NCBI GenBank assembly: GCA_030609215.1
Contig: JAUWCR010000099.1
Coordinates: 1-5,669, forward strand
Source: Actinomycetes bacterium
GTDB lineage: Bacteria > Actinomycetota > Humimicrobiia > Humimicrobiales > Humimicrobiaceae
Length of the DNA: 5,669 nucleotides
Direction of reading: 5' to 3'
The position numbers and the translations under genes are program-made. Shown here piece by piece: positions 1 through 5,259 of the stretch. Numbering within the stretch: position 1 is the first letter of the stretch; each line of letters opens with the position of its first letter. The notes under the pieces were generated by a model. That model was not told the DNA's origin, ran no database searches, and was given only the letters and a program-made list of their open reading frames with translations.

Positions 1-132
1 GATGGAGACATAGAAGTACTTGCATTTACTGGATTTGATATGATCAATTATATTATTGGTCTGGTATTAATTCTTATTGGTGGTTTTGGAAGTGTTTATC
101 TTACAAGAATGCTTAGAAGAAAGGAAGAATAA
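1..132 (+). CDS. C-terminal end of a surface protein with LAXTG sorting signal (5' truncated)
   Basis: Only the last 43 codons lie in the window; frame 1 is open from base 1 to the TAA at 130-132. The fragment reads as a cell-wall sorting signal. It has LAFTG at fragment residues 7-11, then a hydrophobic segment (about residues 15-35, rich in I, L, V, G) and a short basic tail ending RRKEE. Class E sortases are known to prefer LAXTG over LPXTG, and a class E-type sortase is encoded about 2.2 kb downstream on the same strand, so this protein is its likely substrate. The mature surface domain lies outside the window, so its function cannot be stated. A plain C-terminal membrane anchor is the alternative, but the exact LAXTG-hydrophobic-basic order argues for sorting. 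Confidence 0.75.
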   Translation, partial: DGDIEVLAFTGFDMINYIIGLVLILIGGFGSVYLTRMLRRKEE

Positions 133-198
133 GAAGATAAGGAAAATATTTAGAGTATAAAGTAAGAAAGCACATTTGAAAATAATTAGAATGTAGAA

Positions 199-234
199 AG
201 AAGGAACATCTTAAATATTTAAGATGTTCCTTCT
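199..234 (+). terminator. Perfect 36-bp palindrome, possible terminator
   Basis: Arms 199-215 and 218-234 are perfectly complementary over 17 bp around a central TA. The hairpin lies 67 bases after the LAFTG gene and would end its transcript. No real U-run follows on either strand (the + side continues GTATAGGG), so it is not a textbook intrinsic terminator. It could instead be an mRNA 3'-end stabiliser or a protein-binding palindrome. Confidence 0.4.
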
Positions 235-286
235 GTATAGGGCATACATTGATATTAAAATAAATGTCAATAAAATAATGTTAATC

Positions 287-314
287 TTGGATTATTTTTT
301 AAAAAGAATAAAAT
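287..314 (+). promoter_or_regulatory. Possible sigma70-type promoter of the 366-3802 cluster
   Basis: TTGGAT (287-292; 3 of 6 matches to TTGACA) and TAAAAT (309-314; 5 of 6 to TATAAT) are separated by 16 bases, upstream of the first gene of the cluster. The surrounding sequence is so A+T-rich that -10-like hexamers are common, so this is a weak call. Confidence 0.3.
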
Positions 315-321
315 AAAGAAA

Positions 322-339
322 GCTTAAGATAAGTTAAGC
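322..339 (+). repeat. Small inverted repeat in the leader of the lipoprotein gene
   Basis: GCTTAA (322-327) and TTAAGC (334-339) form a 6-bp inverted repeat around GATAAG. It lies just downstream of the candidate -10 at 309-314, at the expected transcript start. It could be an operator half-site pair or a 5'-end hairpin. It is short enough to be chance. Confidence 0.25.
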
Positions 340-365
340 AATTTTAAAATATTTAAGGATGTTAA

Positions 366-2330
366 ATGTTTGAATTCAAAAAGTCTAAAAATTTTAGAGT
401 TTATTATTTGCTGATGATATTTTTAGTTGTCCCATCTTTTATGTTTGGTATAGCTACCAGTGGTTGTAAGATAGAGAATGAAGAAGTGATAGAAGACACA
501 GCAGAAACAGTTATTGAAGAAGAGAAAGTTATTGAGGAGACTCCTGCTGAAGAAATACCAGATAAAAGTGAGGAAACAGAAATTAGCAAGGATGAAATAA
601 TAGATGAAAAATTTAAACAATTTGTAGAGTCAATAGATACAGGTGAAGGTGAATTCATTGAACTGGATTATAACGATAGGCAGTATCTAGTGAGTGTTGC
701 GTATAAGGCTGTAGATGATTATTTTTCAGGTTCAGGTGAACCAGATGAGTCTTTATTCTTGGAAGAATATAATGACATAAATAAAAAAGTTTTTATAGGA
801 TTCAGGGTTAATGGCAGGAAAAAAGGTTCATATTCTGCAAGAAAGGATAACCTGGCAGAAAGTGTTTATATTGCAGCATTGAGAACAATAGAAGACCAGA
901 GATATGATGGAGGCATAACAGTAGAAGATTTAAAAGACTTAAGAATTGAGATAATTATTTTAGGGGATGAAAAAAAATTAGATGAAAATTATGAAAAAGG
1001 AATTCACGGGTTAAGAGTTGCAAAAGGAGATAGCAGTGCAACTTATTATAATTCTGTTGCAATTGAGGGAAATCATGAACTGGATAAGTTACTGGAAAAA
1101 TTGTGTAAGAAGGCAGGTTTAAGTGAAGATTGTTATCATGATGATACAGTAGATATATATTATTTCCCTACCATCCATTTTGCAACCACCAGGTTCTCTG
1201 ATGAAGTGACTACTTTTTACAGGTGTAATGTGATTGATTTAAAACCTGAAATAGATATGGAGAAAATAAAGAAATCCCTGGATTTAGCAAAAGGCTGGAT
1301 GCTGTTGAATTTAGATGAGGAAGGAAATTTTAATTATGAATACGATCCTTCAAATGGAGAATATTCCAGAAGTAACAACATGATCAGGCAGCTTATGTCA
1401 TCAAGGTGGTTGGCTGAAGAAAGCGAAAAAAACGATATTCTGCTGCAGATGCACAGGGTTAATTTGGATTTTGTATTAAGGAACTGGTACAAAGAAGATG
1501 GAGATCTTGGATATATTTATTTTAGCGACAAGTCAAAAATTGGTGCTATTGCCATGGCTTTGAGGTTTTTGATATTCAGTCCTGATTTTAAAGAATATGA
1601 GGATGAAGCTGTAAAATTAGCCAATACAATCAAATATCTTCAGAATGAAGATGGGTCACTCAGGGCCTGGTATATTGAACCTGATTATTCTTATGATGAA
1701 AAAAAACTTTTAACTTATTACAGCGGTGAGGCAATATTAAGTCTGGTAGAACTATATGAGAAAACAGGTGATGAAGAATATCTTAATGCTACTGTCAAGT
1801 CCCAGGATTATTATATTAGAGAATATGTTGATGATATGGAAATAAATTACTTTCCTGCCTATGTCCCATGGCATACAATTTCTTTATATAAATTATATAT
1901 GATAACTGAATCTGAAAAATATAAGGATGCAATATATAAGCTAAACGATGAAATTGTCAGGATGCAGAACCAGGACGGCAAACCATATATTGATTTTTTA
2001 GGAAGATTCTACGATCCGGACCATCCTGAATACGGAGTACCATTTTCCGGCAGTACTGCTGTAGATATTGAAGGATTAACTTACGCTTATGAAATAGCTG
2101 AGCTTGATGATGACTTTGATAGAATGTATGAATACAAGAAATCAATATTTTTAGGTGCTCATAATCTTATAAATCTACAGTTTGATGGAGCAGACATGTA
2201 TTACCTTTCACACCCGGAGAGAGTTGAGGGGGCAATAAGGTACAGGGTTGATGACCACAGAATTCGTATTGATACCACACAACATACTATTGATGCTTTT
2301 AGTAAGATATTAGATGTTTTTTATAAATAG
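366..2330 (+). CDS. Probable lipoprotein: divergent AMMECR1-like domain fused to alpha/alpha-barrel domain
   Basis: The protein has 654 residues. The ATG is preceded by AAGGA (355-359) at 6-base spacing. The N-terminus is an export signal: basic residues, a hydrophobic stretch at about 11-30, then TSGC with candidate lipid-attached Cys34. The lipobox lacks the usual Leu at -3, so lipidation is likely but not certain. A Glu-rich linker with repeated VIE-type units runs to about residue 80. Residues about 98-275 resemble AMMECR1 in order: a helix like the family N-terminus, GFRVNGRKKGS, LAESVYIAALRTIEDQRY, the strand DLRIEIIIL, GIHGLRVAKG, and LEKLCKKAGL with a YYF strand. The family hallmark LRGCIG is replaced by KKGSYS (153-158), losing its cysteine. 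Residues about 293-654 are helical hairpins with repeated aromatic and Gly motifs (YYSGEAILSLVELYEKTGD; RIDTTQHTIDAF near the end), typical of six-hairpin glycosidase or epimerase folds. No catalytic residue can be assigned. It starts the sortase cluster, 48 bases before the sortase, so an envelope or glycan role is an inference. Confidence 0.8.
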   Translation: MFEFKKSKNFRVYYLLMIFLVVPSFMFGIATSGCKIENEEVIEDTAETVIEEEKVIEETPAEEIPDKSEETEISKDEIIDEKFKQFVESIDTGEGEFIELDYNDRQYLVSVAYKAVDDYFSGSGEPDESLFLEEYNDINKKVFIGFRVNGRKKGSYSARKDNLAESVYIAALRTIEDQRYDGGITVEDLKDLRIEIIILGDEKKLDENYEKGIHGLRVAKGDSSATYYNSVAIEGNHELDKLLEKLCKKAGLSEDCYHDDTVDIYYFPTIHFATTRFSDEVTTFYRCNVIDLKPEIDMEKIKKSLDLAKGWMLLNLDEEGNFNYEYDPSNGEYSRSNNMIRQLMSSRWLAEESEKNDILLQMHRVNLDFVLRNWYKEDGDLGYIYFSDKSKIGAIAMALRFLIFSPDFKEYEDEAVKLANTIKYLQNEDGSLRAWYIEPDYSYDEKKLLTYYSGEAILSLVELYEKTGDEEYLNATVKSQDYYIREYVDDMEINYFPAYVPWHTISLYKLYMITESEKYKDAIYKLNDEIVRMQNQDGKPYIDFLGRFYDPDHPEYGVPFSGSTAVDIEGLTYAYEIAELDDDFDRMYEYKKSIFLGAHNLINLQFDGADMYYLSHPERVEGAIRYRVDDHRIRIDTTQHTIDAFSKILDVFYK

Positions 2331-2378
2331 TATTTAAATCAGTTAGAATTATAGGAAAGGTTATAGGATTATCACAGA

Positions 2379-3161
2379 ATGCGAAACACTAATAGAAAAA
2401 AATCTAAAAAGTTAAGGATAATAAAAATAATTTCGTTTATTTTTATTGGTGCTGGCATTTTGTTTTTATTGTACCCTTCGTATACAAATTTTATAGCTGA
2501 GAGAAAAGAAACAAATATTTTATCTACATGGGAAGCTCAAAAGAAGACTTTCGCAGAGGAGGAAAAGAAGTCAACCGGGTTAGTTGGAAATTCTAAAGTC
2601 ACTTCAAAAGATATCCTTGGAGAGGAAGAGAATAATGAGAAAGATAATGAAATTATAGAAGAATCTGAGGACTTAAGTATTAACGCTGGTAACAATATTG
2701 ATGAAGAAATTATAAATTATGAAAATTTGACTGCGGAAGATTTTTTCCCATTAAAAATTTCAATACCAAAAATTGAACTTGAATGGATTGCATATGAAGG
2801 AACTGATAGAGAAACTTTGAAAAAAGGTCCCGGACATGAGACGCTAACACCCTTACCTGGAGATATAGGAAGATGTACTATTTCAGGTCACAGGACAACT
2901 TATGGAGCACCTTTTAGCAAGATTGATGAATTGAAGAATGGCGATCTTATTTATCTTGAAACCATAAAAGATGAAGTGTTTACTTTTGTTGTAACAGGAC
3001 AGGAAATTGTTAATCCGGAAGATGTTTATATTCTGGATGGTTCAGGTAAAAGGGAACTACTGCTTACATCATGTGAACCTAAATTTTCTGCTGCTAAAAG
3101 ACTTGTAATAATAGCAGAGTTAATAAAAATATATCCAATAGAGTTAGAATTTAAGAGGTAA
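2379..3161 (+). CDS. Class E-type sortase (transpeptidase)
   Basis: This 260-residue membrane cysteine transpeptidase should cleave a sorting signal between Thr and Gly and join the protein to cell-wall peptidoglycan. One N-terminal membrane segment lies at about residues 13-33. A charged, Glu/Lys-rich linker follows to about 115, then the sortase beta-barrel (about 122-250). The catalytic triad is visible: His171 in ISGHRTTYGAPF, Cys232 in LLTSCEP, and Arg241 in SAAKRLVI. HRTTYGAPF and a Cys motif of TLTTC type are hallmarks of class E, which favours LAXTG substrates; the gene ending at 132 has LAFTG. Class D is the main alternative. The ATG has only a modest ribosome site (TAGGA, 2364-2368, 10 bases upstream). 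The 48-base gap behind the lipoprotein gene and 11-base gap to the next gene suggest one operon. The unusually long acidic linker sets the catalytic domain away from the membrane. Confidence 0.93.
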   Translation: MRNTNRKKSKKLRIIKIISFIFIGAGILFLLYPSYTNFIAERKETNILSTWEAQKKTFAEEEKKSTGLVGNSKVTSKDILGEEENNEKDNEIIEESEDLSINAGNNIDEEIINYENLTAEDFFPLKISIPKIELEWIAYEGTDRETLKKGPGHETLTPLPGDIGRCTISGHRTTYGAPFSKIDELKNGDLIYLETIKDEVFTFVVTGQEIVNPEDVYILDGSGKRELLLTSCEPKFSAAKRLVIIAELIKIYPIELEFKR

Positions 3162-3172
3162 AATATAGTTAT

Positions 3173-3802
3173 ATGACTAAAAAAACTAAAGAAATACTGG
3201 TTACATTAATTCTCATAATAGTTACTGCTGCATTGCTGAGTTACAATGTGTTTCTGGTGGAAACTACAAAGGCAGAGGTTGAAAGAATAATGGGTCAGCT
3301 TGCTAAAATTGAGGAAATAAAGGCAGAGACAAGAGAAAAGAAAATGGAGCTGTTAAAACAGCAAAAGGAAGCAGAATATGTAGAAATAATAGAGTTTGAT
3401 GAAAAATATGGGGAAATAAAAGATGATTTTTTAAAAAAAGTAAAAGAAGCATCCGATAAAGCAGGCGGCATATTTGTAAATATTGAAGAGCTGAAAGAAT
3501 TGGTTTCGCAGAGACTGGATATATCAAAAGAATTTAAAGAAAAATTAAGCAAACTTGATAATATTCCAAAGCCTTTAAAAAATTTTTATGAATTTGAAAT
3601 AGAATTTTTAAATAATGATATTAAATCTTTTACCCTGGTGCATGATTATTACAACAGTTGTTGCTCCACGCATTCATATAGTGATGATGAATTAAAAAAA
3701 GTATATGGAAACAATAGTGAGTTATTCTTTAGGGCAGAGGAAGAAAGAATAAGGGTTTATAAGGAATATGGATTGGATTACTTGCTGGAGGATTCGTTTT
3801 AA
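3173..3802 (+). CDS. Membrane-anchored coiled-coil protein of unknown function
   Basis: I do not recognise this 209-residue protein. It has a basic start (MTKKTK), one hydrophobic segment at about residues 8-29 with no lipobox or clear cleavage site, then a strongly charged helix at about 32-72 with coiled-coil-like spacing (AEVERIMGQLAKIEEIKAE). The rest is predicted mostly helical, with a probable break at IPKP (131-134) and a second helical region containing two adjacent cysteines (C163, C164) in NSCCST. The likely layout is a signal anchor with an extracellular helical domain. It begins 11 bases after the sortase stop. The purine-rich AAGAGG at 3153-3158 overlaps the sortase end and lies 14 bases from the ATG, so translation may be coupled. 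It is the last gene before the terminator. Its position suggests a sortase-pathway or wall-binding partner, but only gene order supports that. Confidence 0.7.
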   Translation: MTKKTKEILVTLILIIVTAALLSYNVFLVETTKAEVERIMGQLAKIEEIKAETREKKMELLKQQKEAEYVEIIEFDEKYGEIKDDFLKKVKEASDKAGGIFVNIEELKELVSQRLDISKEFKEKLSKLDNIPKPLKNFYEFEIEFLNNDIKSFTLVHDYYNSCCSTHSYSDDELKKVYGNNSELFFRAEEERIRVYKEYGLDYLLEDSF

Positions 3803-3810
3803 CTTAAAGT

Positions 3811-3848
3811 GAAGCCCGGATTTATTAAAAACCCGGGCTTCTCTCTTT
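3811..3848 (+). terminator. Intrinsic terminator of the lipoprotein-sortase cluster
   Basis: GAAGCCCGG (3811-3819) pairs exactly with CCGGGCTTC (3833-3841), a 9-bp GC-rich stem with a 13-base loop, followed by TCTCTTT. It starts 8 bases after the stop of the coiled-coil gene. The U-tract is interrupted but the stem is strong. Because the next gene converges from the right, the hairpin may also help stop - strand transcription. Confidence 0.75.
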
Positions 3849-3855
3849 AACCAAC

Positions 3856-3884
3856 AAGGCGTCCAGCTATCTTTCGCCTTTTGC
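3856..3884 (+). terminator. Second, weaker hairpin in the convergent gap
   Basis: AAGGCG (3856-3861) pairs with CGCCTT (3875-3880) across a 13-base loop, with TTTG following on the + strand. This may be a back-up terminator behind 3811-3848. The rest of the gap to 3950 is a long pyrimidine-rich tract on the + strand with no gene visible. Confidence 0.3.
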
Positions 3885-3950
3885 TTTCATTGCTCTTCCT
3901 TTGTCCTTTTCCTCTTTCCTTATCAAAAAATTTAATTTCTCTCTTATAAT

Positions 3951-4775
3951 TTAATTAATAAACAGGGTGGTAACTACCCTCTTTCCTCCACCATCTATTA
4001 CTCCAATACCAATCAGTCTATAGTGTGTCTTTAGCATGTTGTCTCTATGACTTGGTGAGTTCATCCAGGCATTGATCAAAGCTTCGGGTGTTCCATGACT
4101 TGCGGGATTTGATCGAGCTAAGTTCTCGCCAAAGTTTCTGTATGTAACACCAAACTCGGCAAAGATATGTTTGATATTTTTTCCATCTGGTGTATGGTGA
4201 GAAAAGTAGTTTCTGGCTATCATGTCTTGAGATCTTGATCTGGCAATATCTGTTAGCATTTGATTAGGGGTAAGAGTGCCAAGCCCATTTTGAGCTCTTA
4301 TAGTGTTTATAAGAAATAGTATCTGTGATTCTAAATTATTTAAGTTAATTGCCTGATTTTGTGTTTCTGCCGGAGCGCTTGTGTCCTGACTTACAACTGC
4401 TGTGCCAGTGTTTGAGTTTCCTTTTGCTTCTGTGGCTGCCTGTGCTTCCTTTCTGGCAGCATCCCTTTTTATTTCACTGCTGTATTCATTTACTACGTTA
4501 GTTATACCTAGAACCAACTCTTCTGAGTCAATCTTTTTAACGCTGTTTTTGAGCTTTACATTTGAAGAAATAATTTTATTTGGAGAAAAATCTTTATTAT
4601 TTTTGTCAGCACCATAACTTTTATATTCGTAATCTGAGCTGGCAACATTGTATGCGCTGCTGCCGGTAGTGCCGGATGTGAAAGCGCTAATGCCAAATAT
4701 TAGCGATACTGATAATATAAATATCGTCAGTGTCAGCAAAAATATATTTAATTTGTTTTTAAATCTTTTTTTCAT
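3951..4775 (-). CDS. Secreted CAP/SCP-domain protein (YkwD-like)
   Basis: This 274-residue exported protein has a basic N-terminus (MKKRFKNK) and a hydrophobic core (about 10-30) ending near FGISAF, fitting a signal peptide or N-terminal anchor. Residues about 35-145 form a low-complexity Ser/Asn/Ala/Glu linker. The CAP domain fills about 150-274, starting ILFLINTIRAQNGLGTL. The family's conserved pocket residues are visible: His194 in SHHTPDG (H193 adjacent), Glu217 in FGENLA, and His243 in SPSHRDNM, followed by a GIGV strand. The domain ends with the TTLFIN strand, so it looks complete. Bacterial YkwD-type CAP proteins are secreted or wall-associated, and their biochemical activity is mostly unproven. 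The start is set by GAGG at 4781-4784, 5 bases before the ATG. The gene is divergent from ligA and lies behind a structured leader with a terminator, so its expression is probably controlled by premature termination. Confidence 0.92.
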   Translation of the reverse strand: MKKRFKNKLNIFLLTLTIFILSVSLIFGISAFTSGTTGSSAYNVASSDYEYKSYGADKNNKDFSPNKIISSNVKLKNSVKKIDSEELVLGITNVVNEYSSEIKRDAARKEAQAATEAKGNSNTGTAVVSQDTSAPAETQNQAINLNNLESQILFLINTIRAQNGLGTLTPNQMLTDIARSRSQDMIARNYFSHHTPDGKNIKHIFAEFGVTYRNFGENLARSNPASHGTPEALINAWMNSPSHRDNMLKTHYRLIGIGVIDGGGKRVVTTLFIN

Positions 4776-4784
4776 GTCTGCCTC

Positions 4785-4823
4785 AAAATAAAAAAGCCAT
4801 TTAGCATAGAGGCTAAATGGCTT
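4785..4823 (-). terminator. Leader attenuator terminator of the CAP gene
   Basis: On the - strand, AAGCCATTTAGC (4823-4812) and GCTAAATGGCTT (4805-4794) form a perfect 12-bp stem with the 6-base loop CTCTAT, followed directly by a T-rich run (4793-4785). The hairpin lies between the promoter and the coding region; the ribosome site GAGG comes immediately after the T-run. A strong terminator placed here would stop most transcripts before the CAP gene, so it is best read as an attenuator. On the + strand the same stem is followed by TTTTTT, but no + strand gene reads into it. Confidence 0.85.
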
Positions 4824-4834
4824 AATTTTTTGGC

Positions 4835-4863
4835 ATATATAACTTTTAATTTAAGTTATATAT
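4835..4863 (-). promoter_or_regulatory. 11-bp A+T-rich hairpin between junction and terminator
   Basis: ATATATAACTT and its exact complement AAGTTATATAT (4863-4853 and 4845-4835 on the - strand) enclose a 7-base loop. It may act as a pause or spacer hairpin in the CAP leader. Its stem is almost all A-T, so it is weak compared with the terminator. Confidence 0.5.
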
Positions 4864-4873
4864 TCAATAAAAA

Positions 4874-4954
4874 AATAATAGCCGGTTGCACCACTGGCTC
4901 CTTACATTTTGAGGTGCCCATCTTAATAAAATGTAAGTCTTTGCCTCTATTACT
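4874..4954 (-). ncRNA. Candidate riboswitch-like three-way junction in the CAP leader
   Basis: Read on the - strand, three helices can form. P1 is AGUAAUAG (4954-4947) with CUAUUAUU (4881-4874), including one G-U pair. P2 is CUUACAUUUU (4937-4928) with AAAAUGUAAG (4910-4901), 10 perfect pairs. P3 is GCCAG (4898-4894) with CCGGC (4885-4881), with one A-C mismatch; its outer pair competes with P1 for C4881. The 17-base P2 loop contains GCACC (4917-4913) and the 8-base P3 loop contains GGUGC (4892-4888), which can pair loop to loop. The P1-P2 joiner is AGGCAAAGA, purine-rich as in ligand-binding junctions. An intrinsic terminator follows before the start codon. These are the features of a compact aptamer. 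No ligand or known class can be assigned by eye, and a protein-binding leader is possible. Confidence 0.6.
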
Positions 4955-5007
4955 GATAAGAAATTATTTAAATATCAAATAAACTATTAATACTTTGAAC
5001 CAACAAT

Positions 5008-5036
5008 ATATTAATATATTTAATTATACTTGTCAA
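5008..5036 (-). promoter_or_regulatory. Sigma70-type promoter of the CAP gene
   Basis: On the - strand, a perfect TTGACA (5036-5031) is followed after 17 bases by TAATAT (5013-5008; 4 of 6 matches to TATAAT). Transcription would begin near 5000, leaving a leader of about 225 bases with the folded element starting some 45 bases in. The upstream sequence (5041-5080) is almost pure A+T and may act as an UP element. Confidence 0.65.
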
Positions 5037-5043
5037 GTAAAAT

Positions 5044-5079
5044 TTTTATTTATTTTTTATAATTAAATAATAAATAAAA
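5044..5079. repeat. A+T-only inverted repeat between the divergent promoters
   Basis: TTTTATTTATT (5044-5054) and AATAAATAAAA (5069-5079) are exact complements separated by 14 bases. The repeat sits just upstream of the CAP promoter. It may be an UP element or a bend, but such repeats arise easily in sequence of this composition. From 5080 to 5150 I see nothing further. Confidence 0.3.
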
Positions 5080-5150
5080 GTATTGATGTGTTTAGGAAGC
5101 TGGTATGTGATACGTCAAAGAACTCTGCTAAATTAAAGAAAAATTATTGC

Positions 5151-5179
5151 GTGACCATAAAAGTAATATTTTGTATAAT
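5151..5179 (+). promoter_or_regulatory. Sigma70-type promoter of ligA
   Basis: GTGACC (5151-5156; 4 of 6 matches to TTGACA) and a perfect TATAAT (5174-5179) are separated by 17 bases. Transcription would start near 5186, giving a leader of about 75 bases. The promoter points away from the CAP gene promoter, so the two genes are divergently transcribed. Confidence 0.65.
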
Positions 5180-5190
5180 TTAGAAGTATG

Positions 5191-5221
5191 AGCTAAATGG
5201 ATAGACATATGTACTTTAGCT
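5191..5221 (+). repeat. Inverted repeat in the ligA leader
   Basis: AGCTAAA (5191-5197) and TTTAGCT (5215-5221) form a 7-bp stem with a 17-base loop that contains the palindrome CATATG. It is in the predicted 5' untranslated region of ligA. No U-run follows, so it is not a terminator. Its role is unknown. Confidence 0.35.
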
Positions 5222-5259
5222 TAACCGTTTTGCATCTTAAAGATTAAGGGAACTAAAAA

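Noticed and set aside
404..658. Antisense open frame (84 codons) inside the lipoprotein gene
   Set aside because: It mirrors the Glu-rich linker, giving a Ser-rich low-complexity product, with no ribosome site and no family resemblance. The overlapping frame at 423-620 is rejected for the same reason.
1957..2145. Antisense open frame inside the barrel domain
   Set aside because: It is a shadow of a clearly coding + strand region, with no recognisable protein features.
3295..3552. Antisense open frames (85 and 74 codons) opposite the coiled-coil gene
   Set aside because: Their Ser/Phe/Leu-rich products are what the complement of a Lys/Glu-rich coiled coil gives; no start signals.
4402..4617. 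+ strand open frame (71 codons) opposite the CAP gene linker
   Set aside because: It has no ribosome site and lies wholly inside a well-supported CAP gene, opposite its low-complexity linker.
4794..4829. The CAP leader hairpin read as a + strand terminator
   Set aside because: The stem is followed by TTTTTT on the + strand too, but the only gene to its left reads the other way, so no + strand transcript needs ending here.
4874..4954. Assignment of the CAP leader to a cobalamin, SAM-I, lysine or T-box class
   Set aside because: Short resemblances exist (GGTGCAA, AGAGGC, GGCTAT), but the remaining conserved cores of those classes, such as the T-box GGTGGNACCGCG segment or the long lysine five-helix fold, are missing.
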